A stretch of DNA of 54,536 nt from NCBI GenBank assembly GCA_947448795.1, contig CANFOZ010000010.1, positions 1-54,536 of the forward strand. The letters are read 5' to 3'. The notes under the pieces were generated by a model that worked only from the letters and a program-made list of their open reading frames with translations, was not told the DNA's origin and did no database searches. This DNA comes from Bacteroidota bacterium. Its GTDB lineage: Bacteria; Bacteroidota; Bacteroidia; AKYH767-A; JAHEYN01. This document shows positions 1-9,850 of this stretch, in pieces. A program made the position numbers and the translations under genes. Every line of letters starts with the position of its first letter. Within the stretch, counting starts at the first letter, position 1.

Positions 1-623
1 AGTATGGGCAAGGTAAAGGTAGTTGCGTTTTTTTTGAAGGTGATTTTGCGCGCCAGGTCATGATCAACAGAGAAAGGCGAGGCGGCCATGTTTAAAATGA
101 AATCTGCATTTTGCCCAGCCAGCATATTCATCGGCTCCTTTGAATATAAAGGCTTGTCGCTAATGTTCCAGAGATCCTCGCATATCGTCAATGCGATATT
201 TAATCCTCCAAATGATAGGATTTCAAAATGGGTGTTGGAATCAAAATAACGCTGTTCGTCAAAGACATCATACGTAGGTAGATGGGTCTTGTAGCGTTGG
301 GCTATAATTTTACCGTCTTGTAAGAGCACGGCTGCGTTGTATAGTCCCTTTCCAAAAGGCAGCTCGTTTTTTATTGGACTGCCTACCAAGGCAGCAATTC
401 CGACGCAGGCTTTGGAAATCGACAACAAAGATTCTTCGCAAGCATTGATAAAATCGGAAGACTCGAGCAAGTCGAGTGGCGGGTAACCGCAGATGGAAAG
501 TTCGGAGAACACGATAAGCGCAGCTCCTTGTTCACGCGCTTCTGCAATCGATGCTTTGATCTTTTGCGTGTTGCGTTCGAAGTTCCCGATATGGTAGTTA
601 AGCTGGGCTAATGCGATTTTCAT
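1..623 (-). CDS. nadE: NAD+ synthase (glutamine-hydrolysing), N-terminal nitrilase-like domain; truncated by left window edge
   Basis: Manual translation from CAT at 621-623: MKIALAQLNYHIGNFERNTQKIKASIAEAREQGAALIVFSELSICGYPPLDLLE...; open to window edge; not in ORF track because truncated. Confidence 0.85.
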   Translation of the reverse strand, partial: MKIALAQLNYHIGNFERNTQKIKASIAEAREQGAALIVFSELSICGYPPLDLLESSDFINACEESLLSISKACVGIAALVGSPIKNELPFGKGLYNAAVLLQDGKIIAQRYKTHLPTYDVFDEQRYFDSNTHFEILSFGGLNIALTICEDLWNISDKPLYSKEPMNMLAGQNADFILNMAASPFSVDHDLARKITFKKNATTFTLPI

Positions 624-642
624 GGGAACGATGCGCTGCGAT

Positions 643-1350
643 TTAAAACAAAAAGCCGACGGTCAGTCCTGCTTGGTTAGCATTTGCTTTAAATTTTATT
701 GTCTCTGTATCGTGCAGTATATCCGTAAAACCGTTATTAATATATAGACCCATAAGCAGAGAAGTGCTTTCTGATAAACTGTATTGCATCCCTAGTCCGA
801 TATGTAGGGCCAAGTTTATTGGGTTAATGTCTTTGACACTGTTGATGTTTTCTGTTTTATCCGATGTAACGCCAGCCACAAAATTTTCAACATCAGAGCG
901 TGCTTTCAACCGAAAAGAAGGAAGCACTCCGAACTCGCCGTAATAGGTAATATACCCGATTTCGGTGGTCGTCATTTTTAAACTAAGTGGAATATCAAGG
1001 TACTGAATCTGATGATGGATATGGGTTGATGTTGGAACTATTCCGATGCCATCAGAGTAGGAGAATTTCCCGCCTCTATTCGAAATCTGAACACCGGTAG
1101 AGAGCGAATAATGTTCGGTGAAGTCATACGCTGTATACAAGCCATATTTATAGCCAAAGGTAAGGCCATCGTATTTGGCGCCAGCAAAGTTGGGTTTTAT
1201 CCACGATAACTCCGGACTAGCTTGAAGCCCAAAGTGCATCTTTGCCGCTTTCGCTGAGTTACCGCCGCAGCTTATTACGAAAAGGGAAATAAAAACAGAA
1301 AGGCGAAGCGATAAATTGGCCGCTTGACCTATCAACCGTTTTGTTTTCAT
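643..1350 (-). CDS. outer membrane beta-barrel protein (PorT-like family)
   Basis: Signal-like N-terminus, beta-barrel pattern with YLDIPLSLK and terminal aromatic F. Confidence 0.65.
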   Translation of the reverse strand: MKTKRLIGQAANLSLRLSVFISLFVISCGGNSAKAAKMHFGLQASPELSWIKPNFAGAKYDGLTFGYKYGLYTAYDFTEHYSLSTGVQISNRGGKFSYSDGIGIVPTSTHIHHQIQYLDIPLSLKMTTTEIGYITYYGEFGVLPSFRLKARSDVENFVAGVTSDKTENINSVKDINPINLALHIGLGMQYSLSESTSLLMGLYINNGFTDILHDTETIKFKANANQAGLTVGFLF

Positions 1351-1374
1351 AATTTTACTTTTTTAAATTTAAAT

Positions 1375-2400
1375 ATGATTGCTAAATTACATAAAATATA
1401 CCTCGCCTTTGGTATCGTGTCTGCTTTCTTTTTGTTAAGTGAATGCAAGCAGGATAACCGCCTAAACATTGAGTTGGAGGCTAATCAGCCTGAGCTTGTC
1501 TGGAATCGGTTAGATAGCAGTATGTTTAGTTCAAATGAGCCGAGCATTGAAGCAATAAATACGTGGCGCTCTGGATCCGCTGGGTTCTTTCCTATTTACT
1601 TGAACCGGATCTTGAAGCTTCCGGTTACTAACGATACAGTGCTTAGTCAAAGTATTAAGGACTTCGTGACCAATGCTGATATTGTTGCTATTCATCGCGA
1701 CACCAAGCAGACCTTTGCTCATCTTTCCTCTACACAAGCCTTGCTCAATGAGGGTTTTGCGCATTACCATCATTACTTTCCGAATAAAAAACTACCTATC
1801 ATCACCACTTTTATTTCGGGCTTCAATCTTACTATTGCAAGCACCGATAGCGTGTTGGGTATTGGTCTTGATATGTATCTAGGAAAGGACTATAAATTTT
1901 ATCACGAGCTAAGTTTCCCGAATTACAAAACAGCGCGCATGCAGGCGGCCTATATACCATACGATGCGATGAAGGGATGGGGGCAAACGGAGTTCGAGCC
2001 AAAGGAAGAGCTGCAAGATTTTCTTTCCAATATGGTATTCAACGGTAAGGTCTTGTATTTTCTTGATGCAATGTTTCCCAATGGCGCAGACTCCTTGAAG
2101 ATTGGCTATACCCAAACGCAATTGGAATTCTGTAAAAAAAACGAGCCCAAAATATGGGCAGCCTTTATCGAGCAGAAAGTGCTATTCTCATCTGTCTATC
2201 GTGAATACTCAAAATATTTGAGTGATGGTCCTACCACCAATGGCTTTCCTCGCGAGACGCCTGGCATGATAGGTACCTTTATTGGCTGGCAGATCGTGCG
2301 CAAATACATGAATGAAAATCCGTCTGTCACGCTGCCCCAATTGATGCAAGAGATGGATGCCAACAAGATTTTAACCAAATCAAAATACAAACCTGTTTAA
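1375..2400 (+). CDS. gldB: GldB-like gliding motility lipoprotein; start likely 1375 rather than 1324
   Basis: MIAKLHKIYLAFGIVSAFFLLSECKQ lipobox-like; immediately followed by gldC and near nadE, as in other Bacteroidota. Confidence 0.75.
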   Translation: MIAKLHKIYLAFGIVSAFFLLSECKQDNRLNIELEANQPELVWNRLDSSMFSSNEPSIEAINTWRSGSAGFFPIYLNRILKLPVTNDTVLSQSIKDFVTNADIVAIHRDTKQTFAHLSSTQALLNEGFAHYHHYFPNKKLPIITTFISGFNLTIASTDSVLGIGLDMYLGKDYKFYHELSFPNYKTARMQAAYIPYDAMKGWGQTEFEPKEELQDFLSNMVFNGKVLYFLDAMFPNGADSLKIGYTQTQLEFCKKNEPKIWAAFIEQKVLFSSVYREYSKYLSDGPTTNGFPRETPGMIGTFIGWQIVRKYMNENPSVTLPQLMQEMDANKILTKSKYKPV

Positions 2401-2411
2401 TAGAACAAATT

Positions 2412-2756
2412 ATGAGCACACAGAATACGCATTCCGAAATAAAATTTAATGTTCATCTTGACGAGACACGACTGCCTTTGAAAATTGAATGGTCTGCTAC
2501 GGAGTCTGGCTTTGCCGATAACAAAGCATGCAAGGCAATGCTTGTTTCTATCTTTGATGAGAAGGAAAAAAACACGCTAAAGATTGATCTTTGGACCAAC
2601 GAGATGCTAGTTGATGAAATGAAACAGTTTTTTGCGGAGACGCTTTCTGCTTTAGGCGATACGTATCTAAATGCCACAGGCGAAACGGAGGCGGCTGAGT
2701 CGATTCGTCAGTTTGCTCGGGACTTTGCAAAAAAGGCTGGAATACTCGAAAAATAG
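2412..2756 (+). CDS. gldC: gliding motility protein GldC
   Basis: 114 aa GldC-like sequence (SEIKFNVHLDETRLPLKIEWSA...) downstream of gldB. Confidence 0.85.
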   Translation: MSTQNTHSEIKFNVHLDETRLPLKIEWSATESGFADNKACKAMLVSIFDEKEKNTLKIDLWTNEMLVDEMKQFFAETLSALGDTYLNATGETEAAESIRQFARDFAKKAGILEK

Positions 2757-2805
2757 CAGAATTCTGAGTAAAATGACCTTTTTTGAGGTTTTGTAAAAAG
2801 AATCG

Positions 2806-2813
2806 TATATTTG
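2806..2813 (+). promoter_or_regulatory. Bacteroidota -7 element TATATTTG
   Basis: TAnnTTTG match 10 nt before the ATG at 2824; upstream TTTTTTG near -33. Confidence 0.55.
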
Positions 2814-2823
2814 TTTGTTCAGA

Positions 2824-4239
2824 ATGAAAACTCCAGCCATGCAGAAAAAGCAGCATTCCTTTGCAGCCCTTTGTTTTACCGGTTTATTCTTTGCGGTCTG
2901 CACCTTACAAGTGAACGTCATTGAGGCGCAAACCCTCTATAATTACGGTGCGAAGGTGACTTTTATGACTGGCTACAATGGCAATCCGGGTGGAGCTTTA
3001 GTGCGCGTTAATGGCGGTGTTGTCAACGACGGGTCGCACCAAAATCCAGCGTCGTTCACCAACAACAGCGATCAGTTTTATATTCGCACCAACGATAATT
3101 CTACGAATCCCGGTAGCTACACGCTGCAGAACGGAGCCGTTTCTGATGGAGATGGTAAGTACTACGTTGACCGTGATTGGACGAATCAAAACGGTGCTGA
3201 ATTTCGTCATGGAAACAGTGAAGTTATTTTTGATAACGGATACACCAATAGTCTAAATCCGAATTACACTCAGTTTATAAGAGGCAATGTAGTGACGGTT
3301 TTCAATCACCTCACCGTTGCGTTTACCTCAGGTGGTAAAGTGCAGCTCGACAACATCAATGCAGAGACCGGCCCAAGTGGTGTTTTTACCTTGAGTCAGC
3401 GCGAATTTGCAACGATGAACAACACCATGGTGGTTAATAATACATCATCAGCAGCAATTGTTCGAACCGATGGATTCGTGAGCAGCGATATGGTTGATGG
3501 AGAACTTGTTCGACACACCGCCTCTACAGATAGTTATCTTTATCCTGTTGGCTCCTTGCTTACTGGTACTGTGGTTTATCGCCCGGTTGACCTTACACCA
3601 TCTGCAACAGATCACAACGCATTTGGTATTCGCATGGTTTCTGGTTCGCCCGATCAAACCGGAGTTACTATGGCTGCTTCCTCTGCAGCTGGTATGAACA
3701 CTACTTTCAACGAGTTGTTTTATCATTCTGCAACGCGTAAGGACGATATAGGCACCGCTTCCGCAAATCTTGGAATTAATTATATTCCTGGGGTAGATGG
3801 CGATTGGTCTGCCATTGCCTTTACCGATAAGCAGCAAAACCTTTGGCGTGATGCTGGTTTGGCAGTACCTTCTAGCAATACCGCGATGAGCGTTCTGACA
3901 CGTCCGATTTGGTCTTTTGATCGTCCATTAGATAAGAACTTCGTACTCTTCCATGAAGAAGGCTTGCCTGATACATTGCCGAACATTATTACAATCGACG
4001 GCGATGGTATTAATGATCAATTTCATATCCATAACAGCAATATCAAACAATTCAATCTAAAGGTGTTTAACCGTTGGGGCGTGTTGGTATTTGAGTCAAC
4101 AGCACCGCAAATCGATTGGGATGGAAAGACCATAGCAGGTGCAGAAGTGCCTACAGGAACTTATTTCTATAGCTTAAAAGCCATCACTTTGTCGGATGCG
4201 GAAATCAATCGCAACGGCTTCTTGGAGCTAATTCGATAA
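2824..4239 (+). CDS. secreted protein with T9SS type B (gliding motility-associated) C-terminal domain
   Basis: Signal peptide, C-terminus GDGINDQFHIHNSNIKQFNLKVFNRWGVLVFES...DWDGKT...VPTGTYFYSLKA. Confidence 0.85.
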   Translation: MKTPAMQKKQHSFAALCFTGLFFAVCTLQVNVIEAQTLYNYGAKVTFMTGYNGNPGGALVRVNGGVVNDGSHQNPASFTNNSDQFYIRTNDNSTNPGSYTLQNGAVSDGDGKYYVDRDWTNQNGAEFRHGNSEVIFDNGYTNSLNPNYTQFIRGNVVTVFNHLTVAFTSGGKVQLDNINAETGPSGVFTLSQREFATMNNTMVVNNTSSAAIVRTDGFVSSDMVDGELVRHTASTDSYLYPVGSLLTGTVVYRPVDLTPSATDHNAFGIRMVSGSPDQTGVTMAASSAAGMNTTFNELFYHSATRKDDIGTASANLGINYIPGVDGDWSAIAFTDKQQNLWRDAGLAVPSSNTAMSVLTRPIWSFDRPLDKNFVLFHEEGLPDTLPNIITIDGDGINDQFHIHNSNIKQFNLKVFNRWGVLVFESTAPQIDWDGKTIAGAEVPTGTYFYSLKAITLSDAEINRNGFLELIR

Positions 4240-4258
4240 GCTTAGTCCTTTTATTTTC

Positions 4259-4885
4259 TTAAAGCTTCGACTCGGCCTTTTCTGGCTTTTCAAACAGCGC
4301 ATTGGTTTCTTCAATGAAACGTAGCACATCTTCTCTACTCGTGCGTAATTCAGCCGACGTGATAAACATAGTAGGAAGTTCTTCCCAAGATTTTAGCAGT
4401 TCTTTTTTGTAAAACGCAATCTTGGAAGTGAGTTGGTTTTTTGTGAGCTTATCTGCCTTCGTAAAGAGAATTACAAAAGGTACACCTCTTTCGGCGAGGT
4501 AGGAGATAAACTCCTTGTCAATCTGCTGTGGTTCCAAACGCGAGTCGATCAAGACGAACAGACACATGAGATTTTCGCGTTTCAAGAGGAAGTCTGTGAT
4601 CATTTGCTCCCAGCCTGCTTTTGCGCTCTTAGAGATGCGTGCATAGCCATATCCAGGCAAATCGGCAAGATACCAAGCTTCGTTGATCAAGAAGTGGTTA
4701 ATCAGTCTAGTCTTACCTGGAGTTGATGATGTTTTCGCCAATCCTTTAACGCCCGTTAGCATATTGATAAGGGACGATTTTCCTACGTTGGAACGGCCGC
4801 AGAATGCGTATTCAGGGTATGAGGCCGGTGGGCAAATAGCAATAGAGGTGCTGCTGCATACAAAATTGGCAGAACGAATAATCAT
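4259..4885 (-). CDS. engB: ribosome biogenesis GTP-binding protein YihA/YsxC/EngB
   Basis: GRSNVGKSSLINML, DLPGYGYA, TKADKL motifs. Confidence 0.95.
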   Translation of the reverse strand: MIIRSANFVCSSTSIAICPPASYPEYAFCGRSNVGKSSLINMLTGVKGLAKTSSTPGKTRLINHFLINEAWYLADLPGYGYARISKSAKAGWEQMITDFLLKRENLMCLFVLIDSRLEPQQIDKEFISYLAERGVPFVILFTKADKLTKNQLTSKIAFYKKELLKSWEELPTMFITSAELRTSREDVLRFIEETNALFEKPEKAESKL

Positions 4886-4904
4886 ACGCTTTAGGAGTTG
4901 GGCA

Positions 4905-5669
4905 TTAGTCGGTTTTGCCCTTTAGCCAGTCGGCTAAAATAGCGTTGAATTCTTTCGGTCTCTCCATCATAGGCGCATGTCCGCAACGATCAACCCAGAA
5001 GAGGTCGGAGTGCGGAATCAGGCGGTGGAATTCTTCGGCCACATCGGGTGGTGTTATCTTGTCATCCTTACCCCAAATCAAACAGGTAGGGATGGTAATC
5101 TTCGCAACATCTTTACTCATGTTGTGACGAATGGCTGATTTAGCCAGTGCCAAAATCTTAATGATGCGCAAGCGATTGTTGACGATTTCAAACACCTCAT
5201 CCACGAGTTCAGGCGTGGCTGATTCAGGCGCATAAAATGTGTACTCCACTTTTTCTTTGATGAAGTCACGATCTCCTCTGCGTGGATAAGAACCGCCCAT
5301 GGACGAGTTTTCGTAGAGTCCTGAGCTGCCGGTTAAGATGAGGTTTTTTACGCCTTCAGGATGGCTTGTAGCATACACAAGAGCAACGTGTCCGCCCAGT
5401 GAGTTCCCAATTAAACTAAAGGAAGTATAGCCTTTGAACGCGATGAATTTATGGATGAATCTAGACAAGCTTTTAACATTGGTGCGCAGGATCGGCAGGT
5501 CGTAAATGGGCATCAAGGGGATAATCACTTTGTAGTGCGGTGAGAATTGCTCGAGCACATCTTTCCAGTTGCTTAATGCACCAAAGAGTCCGTGAAGCAG
5601 GATCAAAGGATGCCCTTCGCCTTGTTCAATGTATCTGAATTTTTTCTCTTCGATTATCTGGTATTCCAT
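4905..5669 (-). CDS. alpha/beta hydrolase
   Basis: HGLFG, GNSLGGH nucleophile elbow, CGHAPMMERP. Confidence 0.9.
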   Translation of the reverse strand: MEYQIIEEKKFRYIEQGEGHPLILLHGLFGALSNWKDVLEQFSPHYKVIIPLMPIYDLPILRTNVKSLSRFIHKFIAFKGYTSFSLIGNSLGGHVALVYATSHPEGVKNLILTGSSGLYENSSMGGSYPRRGDRDFIKEKVEYTFYAPESATPELVDEVFEIVNNRLRIIKILALAKSAIRHNMSKDVAKITIPTCLIWGKDDKITPPDVAEEFHRLIPHSDLFWVDRCGHAPMMERPKEFNAILADWLKGKTD

Positions 5670-5900
5670 ACGCTAGAAATGTCTTGCAAAAGTAGGAAAA
5701 GAAAAGGAGCTTTTTACACGGCTATTATCGCCATTGTAAGATTTCATTCTTTGAGGTAGGTAATTAATTTATTCAAAAAAAAGCAAGCGAATTTGTGCGC
5801 TTAAAATTACGCTGAAGGCATCATCATTGCTAGGTTTTTAAGGATATGCTTAGAAGCAATAACTAGCATCAAAAAACGGGTATCTAGAAAAGTTTTCAAC

Positions 5901-5930
5901 AAAGTGGTAAGAAGTGGTAAAAAGTGGTAA
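5901..5930 (+). promoter_or_regulatory. MraZ-box array: three 10-bp direct repeats (AAAGTGGTAA GAAGTGGTAA AAAGTGGTAA)
   Basis: Exact 10-bp period at 5901, 5911, 5921; upstream of mraZ. Confidence 0.85.
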
Positions 5931-5939
5931 AAACTTTTT

Positions 5940-5947
5940 TACCTTTA
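5940..5947 (+). promoter_or_regulatory. putative -7 element TACCTTTA of the dcw operon promoter
   Basis: TAnnTTTG-like, 32 nt before mraZ ATG, just 3' of the MraZ boxes. Confidence 0.45.
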
Positions 5948-5979
5948 CACCCTACCACCCGAAAAAGGTGTGTTAACCC

Positions 5980-6462
5980 ATGAAAAGCAGCGCGCAAACT
6001 AAAGTCACCAACCTCCTCGGCGAGTTCGAGTGCAGGATCGACCCCAAAGGTCGTGTGATGATGCCTGCTGCATTGAAGAAGCAGATTCCAGCTGCTGCGA
6101 AGAAGCGCTTTGTGATAAACCGTGGCTTTGAGCGCTGCTTGGTTTTGTTTCCAATGAATGAATGGGAGAAAGAGAGTGCAGAGGTGAATAAATTAAACCT
6201 CTACATAAAGGCGAATCGCGAGTTCATGCGTGCCTTTCGCAATGGAGCGACAGAGCTGGTTTTAGACACAACGAATCGTTTGCTTTTACCAAAGACGCTT
6301 CTCGATTATGCTGGAATTGAAAAGGACATCGTGCTGTTTGCTTTTGGAAACAGAATTGAAGTGTGGTCGAAATCGGCGTATGAAAAAATGATGAGCGAGG
6401 AGCCGGAGAACTATGCTGCTTTGGCTGAGAAGGTAATGGGTACTAAAGAGGAGTCGAACTGA
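5980..6462 (+). CDS. mraZ: division/cell wall cluster transcriptional repressor MraZ
   Basis: GEFECRIDPKGRVMMPAALKKQIP and second half LVLDTTNRLLLPKTLLDYAGI AbrB-like repeats; position at head of dcw cluster. Confidence 0.95.
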   Translation: MKSSAQTKVTNLLGEFECRIDPKGRVMMPAALKKQIPAAAKKRFVINRGFERCLVLFPMNEWEKESAEVNKLNLYIKANREFMRAFRNGATELVLDTTNRLLLPKTLLDYAGIEKDIVLFAFGNRIEVWSKSAYEKMMSEEPENYAALAEKVMGTKEESN

Positions 6463-7358
6463 TGTATCACGAGCCGGTACTCCTTAATGAATGCCTGGAG
6501 GCGCTGGCTCTAAATCCCTCGGGGATTTATGTGGATGTGACCTTTGGTGGAGGAGGGCATTCGCGAGCAATTTTGGAAAGATTAGGGGAAGGGAAGCTTG
6601 TTGGCTTTGATCAAGATGCGGATGCATTGCGAAATCATCCAGAAGACGAGCGCTTCGTTTTTGTGCGACATAACTTCATTTATTTAAAACGGTTTTTAAG
6701 GTACTACGATATGTTACCGGTGCATGGTATTTTGGCTGATCTAGGCGTTTCGTCGCATCAATTTGATGTGGCTGAACGTGGCTTTTCAACCCGCTTTGAG
6801 GCGGATCTTGACATGCGTATGGATCAACAGGGAGACACAACTGCGCAAGATGTTTTGAACACCTACAACGAGTCGTCTTTGTTTCGGATTTTCAATGAAT
6901 ACGGCGAAGTGCGTAATGCGAATAAGCTCACAGAAGCCATAGTAAAAGCGCGTAAACAAGCACCGATAAAAACAGTCTCTCAATTGAAGGAAGCGATCAA
7001 GACCTGCGTCTTTAAAGAGAAGGAACATCAATATTTGGCGCAGGTGTTTCAGGCTTTGCGTATCGAAGTTAATAAGGAGTTGGATGTGCTCAAGGCACTG
7101 CTCGAATTGAGTGCCGATGTGCTTGCTCCTGGTGGTCGACTAGCTGTGATATCCTACCACTCCTTAGAAGATCGTTTGGTAAAAAACTACATCGCTCATG
7201 GTAAGTTCGAGGGCGAAGCTGATAAGGATGTATATGGCAATGTACTAGGTACCAAGTTGCGTCCGGTACATCGCAAAGCGATAACAGCATCTCCAGAGGA
7301 ATTAGTAAGAAATACAAGATCGCGCAGTGCACGTCTGCGTGTCGCTGAGAAACTGTAA
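6462..7358 (+). CDS. rsmH: 16S rRNA (cytosine(1402)-N4)-methyltransferase RsmH
   Basis: VDVTFGGGGHSRAIL, GILADLGVSSHQFD, ISYHSLEDRLVKN; TGATG overlap with mraZ stop. Confidence 0.97.
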   Translation: MYHEPVLLNECLEALALNPSGIYVDVTFGGGGHSRAILERLGEGKLVGFDQDADALRNHPEDERFVFVRHNFIYLKRFLRYYDMLPVHGILADLGVSSHQFDVAERGFSTRFEADLDMRMDQQGDTTAQDVLNTYNESSLFRIFNEYGEVRNANKLTEAIVKARKQAPIKTVSQLKEAIKTCVFKEKEHQYLAQVFQALRIEVNKELDVLKALLELSADVLAPGGRLAVISYHSLEDRLVKNYIAHGKFEGEADKDVYGNVLGTKLRPVHRKAITASPEELVRNTRSRSARLRVAEKL

Positions 7359-7362
7359 AGAC

Positions 7363-7725
7363 ATGGCAACAGGCAATACCAATCAAGCAGGACAGGGTTT
7401 ATTAGCGCGGATTACAAATTCCTTGCGTGCTGATAACCTATTGAATCATGAGCATGCGATAAAAATGTTACCCTACATTTTGTTCGTTGCCATTCTTGCG
7501 ATGCTGTTTATTGCAAATTCATACGTGGCCGAGAAAACGATTCGCGAGATTGATCATATAGGTACTGAGCTGAAGGAGTTACGCTCGGAATACATCACTA
7601 CAAAATCGGATTTGATGGTGCTAAGCAAACAGAGTCAAGTAGCCAAAATGGCGGTTTCACTGGGTATCAAAGAATCTGTCGTGCCGCCAAAGAAAATAAT
7701 TATCCACGGAGCTAGCGTAAAATAA
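7363..7725 (+). CDS. ftsL: FtsL-like bitopic division protein
   Basis: Single TM followed by coiled-coil-like segment; located between rsmH and ftsI. Confidence 0.7.
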   Translation: MATGNTNQAGQGLLARITNSLRADNLLNHEHAIKMLPYILFVAILAMLFIANSYVAEKTIREIDHIGTELKELRSEYITTKSDLMVLSKQSQVAKMAVSLGIKESVVPPKKIIIHGASVK

Positions 7726-7726
7726 G

Positions 7727-9850
7727 ATGGATCCAAAGAAGGAAATACTCTATCGCGTCTACGTCGTTTTCGGCTTCATCTGTCTATTCGGATTGGCTAT
7801 TCTTGGCCGTGTTTTTTTTCTGCAATTTGTTGAAGGCAAGAAGTGGAAAGACATGGCACAGAGTCTAACCACAAAGTATATAAACATCGAACCATCACGC
7901 GGCAATATTTATGCTAGCGATGGAAGTCTGCTTGGTACATCGATACCAATTTATGACCTGCGTATGGATGTTAATGCGGTTGCAACTAAGATTTTCAAGG
8001 ATGACCTAGATTCACTTTCTATGGGACTTGCTGCGCTTTACCAGGATCATAGTTGGAAGGCATATCGTAGTGAGTTATCGCGAGCTAGAAAGCGTGGAGA
8101 TAAATATTGTCTCATCCAGCGTGGTGTAAGTTACACTCAATTGAAGGCATCGCGCTTGTTGCCTATTTTTCGTCTTGGCCGATACAAAGGAGGACTTTTA
8201 GTGATTGAGAAGAATCATCGTGCAAAGCCCTTTGAGAAATTAGCCGCTCGAACCATTGGCTTGTATCAGGAGGGCCAGAAGCCAGTTGGGCTTGAGGGGG
8301 CATATACCGACTATCTACAAGGCACTGGTGGAAAGCGCTTGATGCAGAAGATTTCAGGTGGTGTATGGATGCCAATAAACGATGATAACGAGGTTGAGCC
8401 GCAGGATGGCAGTGATCTTTGGACTTCTATAGATATTAACATACAAGATGTTGCAGAGAGTGCTTTGATGGATGCCTTGTCCAAGAATGCAGCCGAGCAC
8501 GGTTGTGCTGTATTGATGGAAGTTGCGACAGGAGAGATAAAAGCAATTGCAAATTTAGCGCGAGACAGTTCCGGAAATTATTTTGAAACGTATAACTATG
8601 CGCTCGGCGAGAGCATGGAGCCAGGTTCCACTTTTAAATTGATTTCTATGGTGGCTGCCATGGAAGACGGGAAGGTAAAGCCGACCGATTTTGTTGACAT
8701 CGAGCACGGCGTTAAAATGTATTCGGATCGCAAAATGAAGGATTCGCATGAGGGAATACCTAATCGCATGACGGTGCAACATGCTTTTGAGATATCGTCG
8801 AATGTGGGTATCTCTAAAATTATTTACGGCGCCTATCAAAATCATCAATCGGATTTTGTGAAAGCGGTGACACGTATGAATGTTGGCCAGTCGCTCAATA
8901 TGGATATTCCTGGTGAAGCGCCTCCGTTAATCAAGAATCCAAAAGATAGTAAATCGTGGTCCGGTGTAACGCTACCTTGGATGTCTATTGGCTATGAAGT
9001 GCGTATGACACCTTTGCAGATACTTACTTTCTACAATGCAATTGCCAACAAGGGCATAATGGTTAAGCCTGTGTTCATTAAGTCAATTACAAACAGAGGT
9101 AATGCGGTAAAGCAATTTCAACCTGCTGTTATCAACCCTAAGATTTGTTCTGCTCAAACAGTTGCGTATGCCCAAAAACTATTAGAAGGTGTGGTTGAAA
9201 ATGGAACGGCTACCAACTTAAAAAACCCAAACTATAAAATTGCTGGAAAGACAGGAACGGCGCAGATTGCAAACCGCGACTATGGCTATAAGTTTAAATC
9301 AACTACCACCTATCAAGCATCTTTTGTGGGTTATTTCCCAGCTGACAATCCGAAGTATTCTTGCATCGTGGTAGTGAACGCCCCATCGAAGTTGGACTAT
9401 TATGCAGCTATCGTCGCAGGTCCTGTGTTCAAAGAGATTGCTGATAAGGTGTATAGCAGTCGCTTGGATATGCATCAAGAGTATTTTGGTGAGCCAGCAA
9501 CGACGCTAGCGAAAGCCAATTTGAAAACACCTGCAGCCCCGAATATGATGGTGGGCAATCGAGAAGACATCAACAAGGTGACTACAAAAATTGGTATAAA
9601 GACAACGAATGATGGCACCTCTGAATGGGCGCAGATGACGCTCAAAAGTAGCGAGGCAAGATTAGCGAATGCGACACCAGGAAAAGGGGTTCCTAATGTT
9701 CAAGGGATGGGCTTGCGCGATGCTTTGTACTTATTGGAATTGAGCGGTTTGACTGTAAAAACAAATGGAAAGGGATTGGTGCGGAAACAGAGTTTGACGC
9801 CTGGAGTGACATTTGAAAAAGGAGCTGAAATTAAAATCGATTTGCTGTGA
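7727..9850 (+). CDS. ftsI: peptidoglycan transpeptidase FtsI/PBP with C-terminal PASTA domain
   Basis: EPGSTFKLISM (SxxK), SSN, KTGTAQ motifs; PASTA-like GVPNVQGMGLRDALYLLELSGLTV. Confidence 0.95.
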   Translation: MDPKKEILYRVYVVFGFICLFGLAILGRVFFLQFVEGKKWKDMAQSLTTKYINIEPSRGNIYASDGSLLGTSIPIYDLRMDVNAVATKIFKDDLDSLSMGLAALYQDHSWKAYRSELSRARKRGDKYCLIQRGVSYTQLKASRLLPIFRLGRYKGGLLVIEKNHRAKPFEKLAARTIGLYQEGQKPVGLEGAYTDYLQGTGGKRLMQKISGGVWMPINDDNEVEPQDGSDLWTSIDINIQDVAESALMDALSKNAAEHGCAVLMEVATGEIKAIANLARDSSGNYFETYNYALGESMEPGSTFKLISMVAAMEDGKVKPTDFVDIEHGVKMYSDRKMKDSHEGIPNRMTVQHAFEISSNVGISKIIYGAYQNHQSDFVKAVTRMNVGQSLNMDIPGEAPPLIKNPKDSKSWSGVTLPWMSIGYEVRMTPLQILTFYNAIANKGIMVKPVFIKSITNRGNAVKQFQPAVINPKICSAQTVAYAQKLLEGVVENGTATNLKNPNYKIAGKTGTAQIANRDYGYKFKSTTTYQASFVGYFPADNPKYSCIVVVNAPSKLDYYAAIVAGPVFKEIADKVYSSRLDMHQEYFGEPATTLAKANLKTPAAPNMMVGNREDINKVTTKIGIKTTNDGTSEWAQMTLKSSEARLANATPGKGVPNVQGMGLRDALYLLELSGLTVKTNGKGLVRKQSLTPGVTFEKGAEIKIDLL

